Source of the DNA: Amaranthus tricolor
Taxonomy: Eukaryota; Streptophyta; Magnoliopsida; Caryophyllales; Amaranthaceae
Reading direction: 5' to 3'
DNA: 64,000 nucleotides
Assembly: GCF_026212465.1 (NCBI RefSeq)
Contig: NC_080048.1
Span: forward strand, 37,538,375-37,602,374
The notes under the pieces are model-generated. The model was not told the DNA's origin, searched no databases, and saw only the letters and a program-made list of their open reading frames with translations. The number at the start of each line of letters is the position of its first letter. The first letter of the stretch is position 1. Positions 50,328 to 61,164 of this stretch are shown here, piece by piece. Made by a program: the position numbers and the translations under genes.

Positions 50328-51415
50328 ATATATCTTTTAAGACTTCCTTACATTTTCCTTGGCAGTGGGATAAGCCTTAAATTGAGAAAGGGAAAATTTT
50401 GTCACACACTAAAATCTACAAATATACCAACAACATTTACAAAACATTAAATTATCATAATTTTTTCATTCGTATTTCATGTTCGTAAAAATCGCTTAAC
50501 TCATAATCATCACACAAAATACAAACTAGGAATTTGAATAATTTAAACTTTTATAACACATTCATTTATACTCTATAGAACCTACATAAGTTCATAACCA
50601 ACAAAAATGAAAGCATAATGTCTTTGAGAAACAAATAAGCCTCTCAAGGGATTTTTTCAACAAGAACAACGACATTTACATGGTCAAAGATCAATATAAA
50701 GATACAAAAGTTCACCAAAATAAAAAATAAAAAAATAACTCAACAATCCAGCAGAAATTCACAGCTCACAAGTATCTGTAAATTATCGGTATATATGCAA
50801 TATCAATCATTTATAACGCTAATAGCCCTTCATACAACAATAGCAACAGTCATGTAGACCTTCATAAACAGAAAGTTAGGAGAATATAAGCAAAATTACC
50901 GAAATAAAATGAAGGCCAAGTACAATTTAATTAATTAATACATTTCTATAATCTCAATAAACACATCACCATACAGTACAATCCAAGCAGTGATTTGCCA
51001 AAAAAAATACTTTCAGGTAACAGTTCAAACGAAAAAAATACACGGAAAGTAAGACAATACAATATTCTTTAGGGTTTATAAAAAAATTCATATCAAACAG
51101 ATCACCAATCAAACGAAGGCGGACAAAATTTAAAACATTAACAAACAAAACATCATCATCAGCTAATGTAACACAATGAAAGTTGAAACTCGATCAATTC
51201 CGCATTTATTCATCAGCTAACCAAACGGAAATAAGCAAATTATTTGAAAGAAAAAAAAGTAAGCAAACTGACCAGAAAAATATAGTGCTTCCAAGAGAGA
51301 GTTTCCATCCATTGTTTACCTCTCAATCCAATACTCTTACCTCTTCAACAAATAAACGTCACTATCGAACCCTAATAACATGCACAAAATACAAAGGAGG
51401 AAAAATAAAAATCAC

Positions 51416-51550
51416 CTTTCAAGAACTCCATATTTCATACGAATTGGGAGGAAAGAGGAGTCGCGGTTTAGGGTTTATGTTATAGGATTTGGGGAAAAGA
51501 GAGATGGGGATATGGGGTAAATTTAAGTAGACGAGACCGCGAGTCTTTAG
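51416..51550 (-). other. Possible orphan first exon (5' leader plus short coding start)
   Basis: On the minus strand a leader-like stretch (tataacataaaccctaaacc then gcgactcctctttcctccca) is followed by an ATG at 51438 and ATGAAATATGGAGTTCTTG up to a donor (gaaag then gtgatt). AAACCCTAAACC is a common plant leader motif. No downstream exon was found; the PPR start is 4.7 kb away on the same strand, and a link is speculation. Confidence 0.3.
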
Positions 51551-51628
51551 CCGTTAGGAACGTTTAACGGACTAATTCAACCAATCTCAATTTGTCTGTT
51601 TTAGTTTTTTTTTTATTATTATTATATA

Positions 51629-51872
51629 CTCCGTCCGAACCTTGCTTGGGCACGGTTATTAAAAATGGTGTGGGGTCCATCAAAAAGGGTAAATAGTGAA
51701 GGGTAAGTAGTGAAGAATAGTTGAGTAAGTAAGGTATATGGGGGTATATTCGTAATTACTTGTGTGAACTAAGGATATTTAGGTAAAAAAAGATTGACAA
51801 AAATAGAAATTGGACAACTAAAAAGACTTTGCCAAATAAGAAAATGGGACATCTATAATGGTTCGGAGGGAG
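51629..51872. mobile_element. Stowaway-like MITE, intact ends
   Basis: Ends ctccgtccgaacc and ggttcggagggag are inverted (12 of 13), flanked by TA at 51627-51628 and 51873-51874. 244 bp, non-coding. Confidence 0.9.
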
Positions 51873-51879
51873 TATAATA

Positions 51880-53185
51880 GATCTGACTAGGTGGTATTCG
51901 AACTCAAATTCTACAAGCGAATATGATACATGCTCATTGCTCCAACTAAGATATGACTAGATTATGTTTTTAACATCTCAATTTTATTTATATGATTGAC
52001 ATATTCTATTAAAAGACCTTTCTTTGTAAAATGGCCTTAAATAAGAAGCTCGTATTTACATAATATGTATTAGATACTTTCTACCTGAAATGAGTAATCA
52101 TAAGCTAAATTTCCATGTAAATCCAGTTTAAAAAAATGTAGTTGAAATGAGTAATCATTAGCTGAATTTCTAGACACAAACTAATAATATATTTAACGAT
52201 CTTTTTTTTACTAGTGTTAGTCGATTTCAACAACATGCAAATTAAGAAGATATGTAATTCTAGTTTTACTAGCACTAACAGTTATTTTTTGAAAAACGGA
52301 TGTCACAATCACCTTTGTAGGATGTCTAATTTTAATTTCTAGTTGAAATGATAACTAATTCGATTTTTCTAACACGTAAATAGAAGATAATTAACGTTTT
52401 TATCGAGCTAATATTTTTTTGGAAAACAGACGTCGTGATTACCCTTATGAACACCTAGTTTGAAAACAAATCAAATTGGATACTCGTACAATGATTTTTT
52501 ACACAAATCGAGAAGATATGTAATGTCGTTTTACGTACATTAACAAATTCTTTTCAAAACATAGACTCAAAATCATCTTTAAAGAGAGCCTAGTTTGAAA
52601 ATTCCACAGAAATGAATACTTATACGCTTATTTTGCTAACATGCAAGCCGAGAAAATAGTAGATTATAAAACAACAGAAAGAATACACAAGTAGCAACAA
52701 AAAAATAAATAAATAAACAAATAAATCAATCTTATAGAAATAGATAAATCAAAATACAAAAAATGAAACGCGTTAAAACAACATAAAATTATAAGAAACG
52801 TAGAATAATAAAGTGCATTCAAACACTTCGACAGAATCCATAAATAGCATCAAGGTACATGAACTAGACCAAACATAGGCACAAACAAGCCTTAAAAGGG
52901 CTTGCACAAATTGAACCCATACAAATCAACATATATTGTCCGGCCCGCCTCACGACATATTTTCGACTTTTCGTTACATCAAATATTACAGAATGAAGTG
53001 CATTCACATTTCAAATACATTAACAATTCATTTGGTAATCGGTACTAAATGACAGAAATAGAAATTTACGTACAAAAACTTTTTTGTGATCAAATTTTCA
53101 TTAGCATGAAAATGACATGATACATATCATGAGAATTTCCATTACAGATCATTCTCATTTTCACCATTAAATACCAATTACCAAA
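51880..53185. other. Intergenic DNA
   Basis: No gene. Imperfect repeated phrases (agttgaaatgagtaatcat and similar) occur near 52085-52160. Confidence 0.35.
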
Positions 53186-53290
53186 CATCGTCATCATCAT
53201 CATCATCATCAACCCAATATTCCGTTTGTAAACAGGGTCCAAACGAGGGAAGATAACAAACACTTCATACCCGTCCTCCCTTCAAAGAGG
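53186..53290 (-). mobile_element. LINE/SINE-like 3' tail, reverse orientation, with (ATC)n
   Basis: catcatcatcatcatcaacc at about 53193 followed by aatattccgtttgtaaacag and cccgtcctcccttc. This is the reverse of the tail family that ends in GGGTTGATGATGATG. Confidence 0.5.
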
Positions 53291-53756
53291 GGAGTAGAAA
53301 ATGCGATCAATTTTAACCAAAAAAGAAATAACCCTGCATAAAGAGGAGTTGGAGTGACATAATTGCCTCAAGAGTAAAAATTTTAGAGAATCATGACTCA
53401 TCTAGTGGTCAATGATTTTCTCTTTTATGTTTGTAATTCTCCGATTTGAATCCAATAAAAAATACATCTGAAACTGCGAGTTTTTTAAATTGGCATTGTT
53501 AGTTGTGAACGTAGCTGTAATCGTGCAGGTAGCATAGCCAGTAGATTTGATCCTGAAATTGTGGAGGCATGTGAGCCCAGAAGTTTGCTGTTTTGTGATG
53601 CTCCAAAAGATATAAGCCTTTGATTGTATTTGTATGGATGCAATATAGTACAGCATTTTTGTCTTCCATTCTGTACCTGTTCAAATTATATAATCCATGC
53701 ATTAGACTAATTACATTAAATTAAATTATCGCAATTGTACTAATCATGTTTTGTGA

Positions 53757-54050
53757 TGTTCCATCTCGTTTCTTTGAATTTACTGGTAGCAAATTCAATG
53801 GAACAAATGAGTATTACTGAAAGATTATAAAGGACATAACTAAATGCTATTAAATGACGACTTTTGTCTAAGTATATATAATTTTTTTGAGGTTGGTATT
53901 CCCCGGGCTCTGAAGGTCGTTTCTTTGGCAAGAAAACAAAGACTCTGACATCTCGTCTCTTTGAAAGGAACAAAGGAGTATTATTGAAAGATTATAGAGG
54001 AGATAACTAAATGCTACTAAACGACTTTCGTCTAGGTATACATCTACAAA
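53757..54050 (+). repeat. Direct duplication, ~188-base period
   Basis: 53757-53883 and 53945-54050 share catctcgt-tctttgaa, gagtatta-tgaaagattata and aactaaatgcta-taaa in order; the first copy carries an extra ~20 bases. Confidence 0.8.
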
Positions 54051-54249
54051 AACCGAATATAATAACAAGAGGTAGTTTCGAATCGATGCTTGATTGACTT
54101 TATAAAAAAGGTAATACTACTTTACAAAAAAATAGAGGTTATTTTCTTCATTCACTTAATTGCTTCAAATGAGTATTAATGGTTAGTTTTACATAAGCCT
54201 AAAGGGAAATGAAGGATTAGGTTTAATTTTAATCTTAAAAAAAAAAAAA

Positions 54250-54747
54250 CACTAAAGGGTTTTCTAGCCCTTTTTTCTTTTTATGTGGGTGATTAAACTA
54301 ATTGATATTACTCCATTCATTTCACATTGTTACATTCGACCAAAGAAATCACTCAGTTTTGATCCGACTATAACAAACAAATGAAACGAAAGGAGTAATA
54401 CATAAACTAAAACAAGTAGTAGTAAGGCATCTAAAACAATCACTAAAGAGTTTTTCAAGCCCTTTTTTCTTTTTATGTGGGTGATTAAACCAAATAATTG
54501 ACATTACTCCATTCGTTTCACGTTGTTACATTCGATCAAAAAATCTCGATTTTGATCAAAGTATAACAAACAAATCAGTGTAACATAATTCGCTTTCTGA
54601 ATTTACGATTTACTCAAATTTGCCCAAGAACAGCCCAAAACCGACCATAAATTATTTTTTCGATTCAATGAGATTAGCGAATCATGTAACACTGATACAA
54701 ATGAAACGGAAGGAGTAATACATAAACAAAAACTAGTAGTAAGGTAT
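54250..54747 (+). repeat. Tandem duplication reaching the 3' end of the phosphatase gene
   Basis: 54250-54440 and the segment from 54441 both start cactaaag, then share agcccttttttctttttatg then tgggtgattaaac, tgttacattcga, aaggagtaatacataaac and gtaagg-atctaaaa. The second copy is about 130 bases longer. The shared MITE-like ends (tactccatt...aaaggagta) suggest a small element inside the unit. Confidence 0.8.
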
Positions 54748-57413
54748 CTAAAAAGGTACTGGAAGAGCTTGAGGAACATGAGAAGAAACTGGGAATGACT
54801 CAAGCTTGCAATCATAGAATTGAGCAGGAGCAGCATCAGTATTTGAGATGATATCATGGATGATAGACAATAAAACTCGTTCGAAATCTTCGCCATCGAA
54901 CCATTCATGGATTTTGGCTGTGATTAAGTTAAGATTGTTTGAGATTAATTCCCAAACTGGGAAATTCTTCCTGGGCATAACATGATCATTTTCTCTTAGC
55001 TTCAATGAAGGACAATAATCTCCCATTCCATCTCCTAAGTAGATGAATTTCTTGTTTCCATGCTCTGTTAATAGCCTTTTGATCACTATGCCCTGAATTT
55101 TTTTATTACAAAATTCAGATAAACAATTGACATTTTACCATTTGCTAATATAAGATTCATATGTACAATGAAACGGGATGGAGCAAAATAGGGAAATAAT
55201 TCAAAAATTTTAGAGACCCTGTTCAATCGGATGTGTTGTACATGCTTGGAATTTACCCTGTATCATTATGACTCGCCAATTAAGATTTTATCATTTGTTA
55301 GTGTAAGATTCATATGTATCTTGTCTAGCTAAACTAACAACGAAACAAGCGAGCAAATGATTCAAATAATTTTAGAGACCCTGTTCAATCATACATGTTG
55401 TACATGTTCGAAATCTCTCCTGTATAATTATGTTTTGCCCGCTAAGATTTTTGAAGCTGCCTCATCTACATATATTACATTCTTTAAAGTTTTATATAAT
55501 TTTAACAACACCATGAAGTTACAATCAAGCTTTTTTTTTGTTACAAAATCCAAGCAAATAGTTGATATTTTCTATTTAACACAATTTGCTTAAACTATCT
55601 TTTGAATGGTTCCTTATGTTCATAAAGTATGTTTTGAGTTTCATATGTTTGTTGTTCATAAAAACTTCTACTCTCGGTTAAATCGCTAGTCTCTTACACG
55701 AGAACTTGGTTAAAATGCAACAATCTCACTAAAACAGTTGATACAATGACGGAATTATTAATGTCATTAAAATACTCACTATATCCTTTGATTTTGCTAC
55801 ACAATACACAAAATACACAAGAAGATCTCACTTCGATACGTAGCAAATTCAAATAAACGGAGCAGTAAATGTTAAGAAAAAAAACAAGAAAAAAGTACTA
55901 ATTACCTTGCACATGTTTGGAGGGCAAGGATTGGAGCATCCATGAGGAGATTTTGTGAAATCATGATAAGGTAAAATCCTTAATCTTCCTTGTTCATCAA
56001 CATAACCAGGATTAGTGTTAATTTCTGAGAAACAATCCTTAATCCCAAGAAAATCCAAAATTGTTTCGATGAAGAACATATTTGCATCACTCACAATCCT
56101 CAAATCACACCTATAAAAATGTCAAAAATACCAAAATTTATTTAGATATATGTAAAATATGAAAATTGATTATTACCAATATAACTAAAATCTAAAATTG
56201 TTTGATAAAAATTATCATGTATTTGATCAATTGTTACTTTTTTTGTGATGACGGTTGACATTTTTATTAATGATTATTAGGTTCCTTTCAAAAAAAAAAT
56301 AACCACATTTCATTACCAAATGCCATTAGATGGCTCCCAGTGTGGGATTTGGGGTGAGAAATATGAAAACTTACTCCTATTAGAGATTTCACGTTTTCGA
56401 CTGACCCTTGTAAGCAAACGGCGTATGCAACTTTACACAAATAAGAAGTGTGTGCGACTTAATGAATAATTTTACTATTAATCCATCATAATACAAAACC
56501 AATGAATTATAAGTCTTCGACCGTATCGAAATAAGGGATATTATTATTACCAATATATTTTAAGAGAAAAAAAATTATGCTTACCCTGCAGAATGAGCAG
56601 CTTTAATAGCAGGAACAATACGAGGATGAATTGGAGTTCTTTTTAGGACTTCTACAATATCATTTATTGTTACTCCTTGTAAATGCATTTCTTTCATCAA
56701 TGTGTCCTGAAAATTTGAAGAAAAATATTTGAGATTATCAGTAAAAAAGAGGAAAATTAATTGGAAAAACTAGTAAAATTCAAATCAAACCCCTTTTTAT
56801 TGTAAAAACCAAACAAATCCAGAAAAAAAGTAGTAAAATTCAAATTCAACCCACGTTTTTCTGAACTATATTAGAAATAAACAAGATAAAATCATCAAAT
56901 TTAGATCGAATTTGAATTAAACCCAGAAATAACAAATAGAAAAAAGTAAACTTTAAATCAAACCCAGTTTTTTTTATCAGCAAATCAAATTTAAATCTAA
57001 CCCAAAAAAAGAAAATGGATGATGTAGTATACTTGAAAACAAACAGATATATTTCTGAACAGAAAAACGAATTCTAAATGAAAAAAATAATAAACTTCAA
57101 ATCAAACCCAGATTTTTAGAACAAAAAAATCAAATTAAAATTAAACCCAGAAACAAAAAATAGAAAAAAGTAGTAAATTGCAAATCAAAACCATAAATTT
57201 GGAACAAAAAAATCAAATTCAAATTAAACCCAGAAAATAAAATCAAATTAAACCCAGAAACTAATGAAAAATTACCATCATTGTATTCCATGGCATGGTA
57301 TTAAAAAGCTCATTGAATCGATCAGTAAGACCCAATTCATCAACAACCCAATTATCACTATCACAATCAATCATTGTTTTATCAAAATCAAAAACTACAA
57401 CTATTCCTTCCAT
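54748..57413 (-). CDS. HAD-type phosphoethanolamine/phosphocholine phosphatase (PECP1/PS2-like)
   Basis: Four exons on the minus strand: 57276-57413, 56585-56706, 55906-56110, 54748-55092, with GT-AG borders; the joined frame is 810 bases, 269 residues plus stop. The DFDKT motif (residues 9-13) supplies the nucleophile Asp9 and acid/base Asp11. VSDAN at 93-97 carries the motif II Ser, the Lys of motif III is probably in the central region, and LGDGMGDYCPSLKL at 174-187 is motif IV binding Mg2+. The stretches SEINTNPG, YHDFTKSPHGCS and CPPNMCK are signatures of the plant PECP1/PS2 (PPsPase1) family, which cleaves phosphocholine and phosphoethanolamine (and pyrophosphate in vitro) and is strongly induced by phosphate starvation, recycling phosphate from membrane lipids in the cytosol. 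Length is near the family norm (about 270-295). A P1BS site upstream fits this regulation. Exact substrate preference cannot be read from sequence. Confidence 0.93.
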
Positions 57414-57499
57414 TTGTTTCAAGAACAGAAACCCTAACCAGAAATTTGAATCTCTTTTTCTAATTTTGTTTGAATACCAACCTAGAAGTTTAGTGGGGG

Positions 57500-57507
57500 T
57501 ATTTATA
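57500..57507 (-). promoter_or_regulatory. TATA box of the PECP1/PS2-like gene
   Basis: TATAAATA on the minus strand, about 87 bases upstream of the start codon. Confidence 0.75.
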
Positions 57508-57812
57508 GGTTTAATTAAACAATGAAATCAATAAAACCCAAAAAATGATACCAATGGAATATTACAAATTGATGCGTATTTGTATGGGAATTGATAGGCC
57601 ATGAAAGACTCATCCCCTTTTTTAGGTCTAGAAAATACGCGTTTTTTCTTAGTTTAGTAGTTTCTGGTGTAGATTTGATGTAGTGTATTGCACCCATATG
57701 AAATCAGGACCGTTGATGACTAAATATTTGAAAAATCGAGGTTTAAAAAGGTGGGTGTTACTAGATTCATGGGCACATTGATAGGGTAAGAAATATAGGC
57801 GGGAATATGAAG

Positions 57813-57820
57813 GAATATAC
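57813..57820. promoter_or_regulatory. P1BS-type PHR1 binding site
   Basis: GAATATAC fits the palindromic consensus GNATATNC, the site for PHR1-type MYB factors. It lies about 400 bases before the start codon of the phosphatase. The consensus is short and can occur by chance, but position and gene family agree. Confidence 0.55.
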
Positions 57821-57829
57821 TATTGGTCG

Positions 57830-58660
57830 TTTGGATTTTAGATGTCCAAATTTGAATCTAATTTACTAGTTCTTCTAATCTCAAATACTTCTTATATTGC
57901 CCTTATGATACTATTTATCCTTCAAACTAATTTATATATTATGGCTAATATATATAGAAAAATATAATTAATTAAAATTTTGTTTGAACCGTCTAATTAC
58001 ATATTTTTATAATATTAACTATATATAATTTTTAGATGTTCATAGTTTTATATATAATTGATCAAAATAACACATTGGATTATGTAAAACATCAAATATA
58101 ACAAGTATAATGAAATGGAGGATGTATAAAATTTTCTCCGTTCTGAATATTTGTTATTATTGACACTATCATTCAAGCTTATTTTTCATATATTAGAGTT
58201 AATGTATAAGAACAGTCAAATATGATCTTATTTTAACCGTATGATTGTAAACTTTTAAAATATTAACTTTTTAAAATTTTTAGTTATGTATAATTTATTC
58301 ATTTACCATTTGGAGTTCTTGTTTTTGTCTTTATCTTTTTACGTAACATTCGTTTATTCGCTTTTACCTAAAATTTTTTTATATGATTTTATTTATTTAT
58401 ATGTTTTTGACTAGTGAGGTGTTATCTAAGCACCTTTCTCGATTTGAGGGGTTTTTTTAGCTGCACTTTTCTTTATAGGTAAGAGTTGCCTCTTTTTTTC
58501 CCTCTCCAGATAAAACTAAAATCTTAGTATAATATACATCTCGATATATAGAATTTTAACATATACTTATTATAATTTTTTATGAAACATTTATAGAATA
58601 TTGAGGTTTGAAATGTATTTTGAAAATTGTCCTAAAATAATTTTGTACAAACTTTCATCA
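57830..58660. other. Intergenic DNA
   Basis: AT-rich with degenerate Stowaway-like ends (atgaaatggaggatgtat near 58110, ttctccgttctgaatatt near 58135). No gene. Confidence 0.35.
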
Positions 58661-58810
58661 CAAATTGTTATGACAGACGGTCTCTCCGAGAGACACATTA
58701 GATATATAGGCTAAATAATTCAATTAATACAAATTAAAGAAAAAATAATAATAAAAGCTTCTTATTTTAAAGTCGTCTCTTTAAAAGACGATCTCTTACA
58801 AGAATAACTA
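58661..58810 (-). mobile_element. GAGAC-family MITE, reverse orientation
   Basis: On the minus strand it begins agttattcttgtaagagatc then gtcttttaaagagac and ends ccgtctgtcataacaatttg. Only member of the family found clearly reversed in this window. Confidence 0.65.
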
Positions 58811-59099
58811 TACTTTTAATAAATACTATGTCATTTAAAAGTTCCCATATATTTGAGTCAATAGAGTAATACTCCAAGCAAAGGCGTAAACTTGAAGAGA
58901 TAATGAGTAATGAGTTTTGTCCTTTGACACATGTGATAGTAAAAATCTTGTATGCAGGTAGTTTACATTGAAATAGTTTGTAATGTTTCATTTAAAGAGT
59001 CAAATTAAGGGATTTAAGCAAAAAATGAGAATTATTAAATTAGTATGTACTATTTTAATACATATTAAATTTATATAGAACTTATTTATGGACATCTTG

Positions 59100-59610
59100 C
59101 TTCTTGGCCATTCGCCCATACATTGAGTATTAGATGATTTAAAAATCTGATGATCCAATAGCTACGGATTTATATATTAAATTTTTGAGATTCGAATATC
59201 TGAGTATTTGATATTTTAGAATAGTCGAATATTAAATATCCGATAACTCATATTATTTCTATGAGTGAAACTATGAGTGAAATACACCGGATATGATGGT
59301 GGTGGTGGTGGATATCCCACATTATTTCAGATAGTTAGATATATCCGCATATTATAAGTAATCAAATAGCCAAGATTAATAAGAAAAAAAAACTCATTTT
59401 GACAAAATTCGAATGTCAAATATTTAATTTACATTTTCAAGTTATTCTTATTGGCATCAAATATTGAATATTTCGAATACCCAATTTGAATAGTTTTAAT
59501 ATACAAGTGGGATCGGATATCTAATATATCAATTTTCCGATATCGAATATCAGTTTCAAATGAATGTTTCAAATTAAATATCCGACTTTGCTCGCTCCTT
59601 TTATCATTCC
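59100..59610. repeat. hAT-like degenerate element rich in GGATAT/CGAATA blocks
   Basis: Repeated aatatctgagtatttgatat, gaatattaaatatccgata and complementary gatcggatatctaatatatc blocks on both sides of a centre with ggtggtggtggtgg. Typical subterminal pattern of hAT MITEs, but no clear target duplication was found. Confidence 0.45.
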
Positions 59611-60118
59611 TCGTTGAATTAGTAACTACTCCATTCACTTATGCCATTACAAAATCCAACAATTCACAAAAATGTCATTAAATTATTATTATTTTTATTT
59701 ACTTTTTTTAATTATTAGTCCTCTCATGCATTTTCATGGTACGCGACCAAAAACATTTGCTTAAAATAGAAGAATGTAGAACGTAAAGAATTCAAAGAGA
59801 CAAAGGATTAATTTAGCAAGCTATGAAGATTTGATTAATCACCCCACCGCCCTCCATTGTTGGAAGAAGACGACAAATCTTATTGGGATTGACGTGGCCC
59901 AAATGCAAGTAAACTTAATTCTTATGTGATTATTCAATTGTTAATTAACTAATCATAATCATAATCATAATCACATAATAATGGTTGACAATTGGCAAGA
60001 AAGCCTCTACGCATATACGTCAAGATGATTTGGCGCTTGCTTAGTTTAACTCCAATCATGTCATTGCCTATAATTAAACTATAGTTGGATACTTTGTAAG
60101 AATTGCTGCATTTAATAA

Positions 60119-60432
60119 GGAAAAAAATTAATTTTTTCGTTTTACGAATTTTGTTATATTTTTTATTTTATTTCATCAAATAATTTTTGCTACACTTTTG
60201 TATTTGGCCATGATCTACACTCTTTCTTTAATTTATCTTTTTATCTCATCCACACATTTCATATATTACTTTTTTTTTCCTTTTTTTAGGTATATTTCCG
60301 TGTACTTGTAATAAATGTTGTGGGACGAAGGGAGTATTTACGTACACAATTAGTGGTGGCTACATGATCAAATTTGTGGGTTTAGGCTTAGAATTAATGG
60401 ATTATTAAAGTGATTGATCAAAAGTTGGATTG
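60119..60432 (+). repeat. Dispersed duplication, copy 2 (partner at 19.3 kb)
   Basis: Same order of shared blocks as copy 1, including tttgctacacttttgtattt, tttaatttatctttttatct and tttgtgggtttaggct. See 19349-19647. Confidence 0.8.
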
Positions 60433-61164
60433 CGTAGGAATTGGGTAAGAAGCGTCAAAATGTGTCATATTTAATGGAAAATTGTTTGGTGGAATCAACA
60501 AGTCATCACTAATTCAAAATGCAATGCGTGAACGAACATGGTTTTGACGCTTGTAAAGGGTTTTAGAAAGTGTGTGGTAATGCTCACGCACAAGGCGATA
60601 AAAATAACCGAGTCGAGTCAATTTTGGTCGGTTGACTTTCAAGTCGGATTAGTTTTGTGTTGAGGCTTACCGAGTGTAGTATACAATATTTTTGTAAAGA
60701 AAACATTTTCTTATATTTCCGTGCAATAATAACAAATTGTTCTGCTTAAAATATCAATATAGACTAGAAATATAGTAGGTCACGACTGAAATTGATGATT
60801 GTAATTGAAAATGGATCATAACAGTCGGGTTCGGGTTTCAATCGGGTTTAACACCTTTTTGGTATTTCGGATTGGTTTAAAATTTAATGTCTAGTTTCAA
60901 GTAATCCATGAAGAAAAAATCACCTCAAGATTTTGCAAGTTACTCCTATTCAGTAACAAGTAACATAGTTATCCAATTATATACTTCATAAACCATTTCT
61001 ACATTTCAGTGAGCTCCGCTAAGGCACTAACATTATAAATCTAACCAAGAACATTATCTACAGCAAAAAGAACTAAAGCTCACATACCTTATAAACTAAT
61101 GGCCGTTATTTACAGTAATCCCTGGTATAGACACGAAAAATTTATGATCGAGAACAGAACAATC
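60433..61164. other. Intergenic DNA downstream of the ELL-like gene
   Basis: No gene recognised; the part next to 61165 presumably holds the 3' untranslated region. Confidence 0.4.

Noticed and set aside
53402..53702. Minus-strand frames resembling a last exon (ACAG then GTACAGAATGG start)
   Set aside because: Overlapping frames, no family similarity, adjacent to a LINE-like tail and a local duplication.
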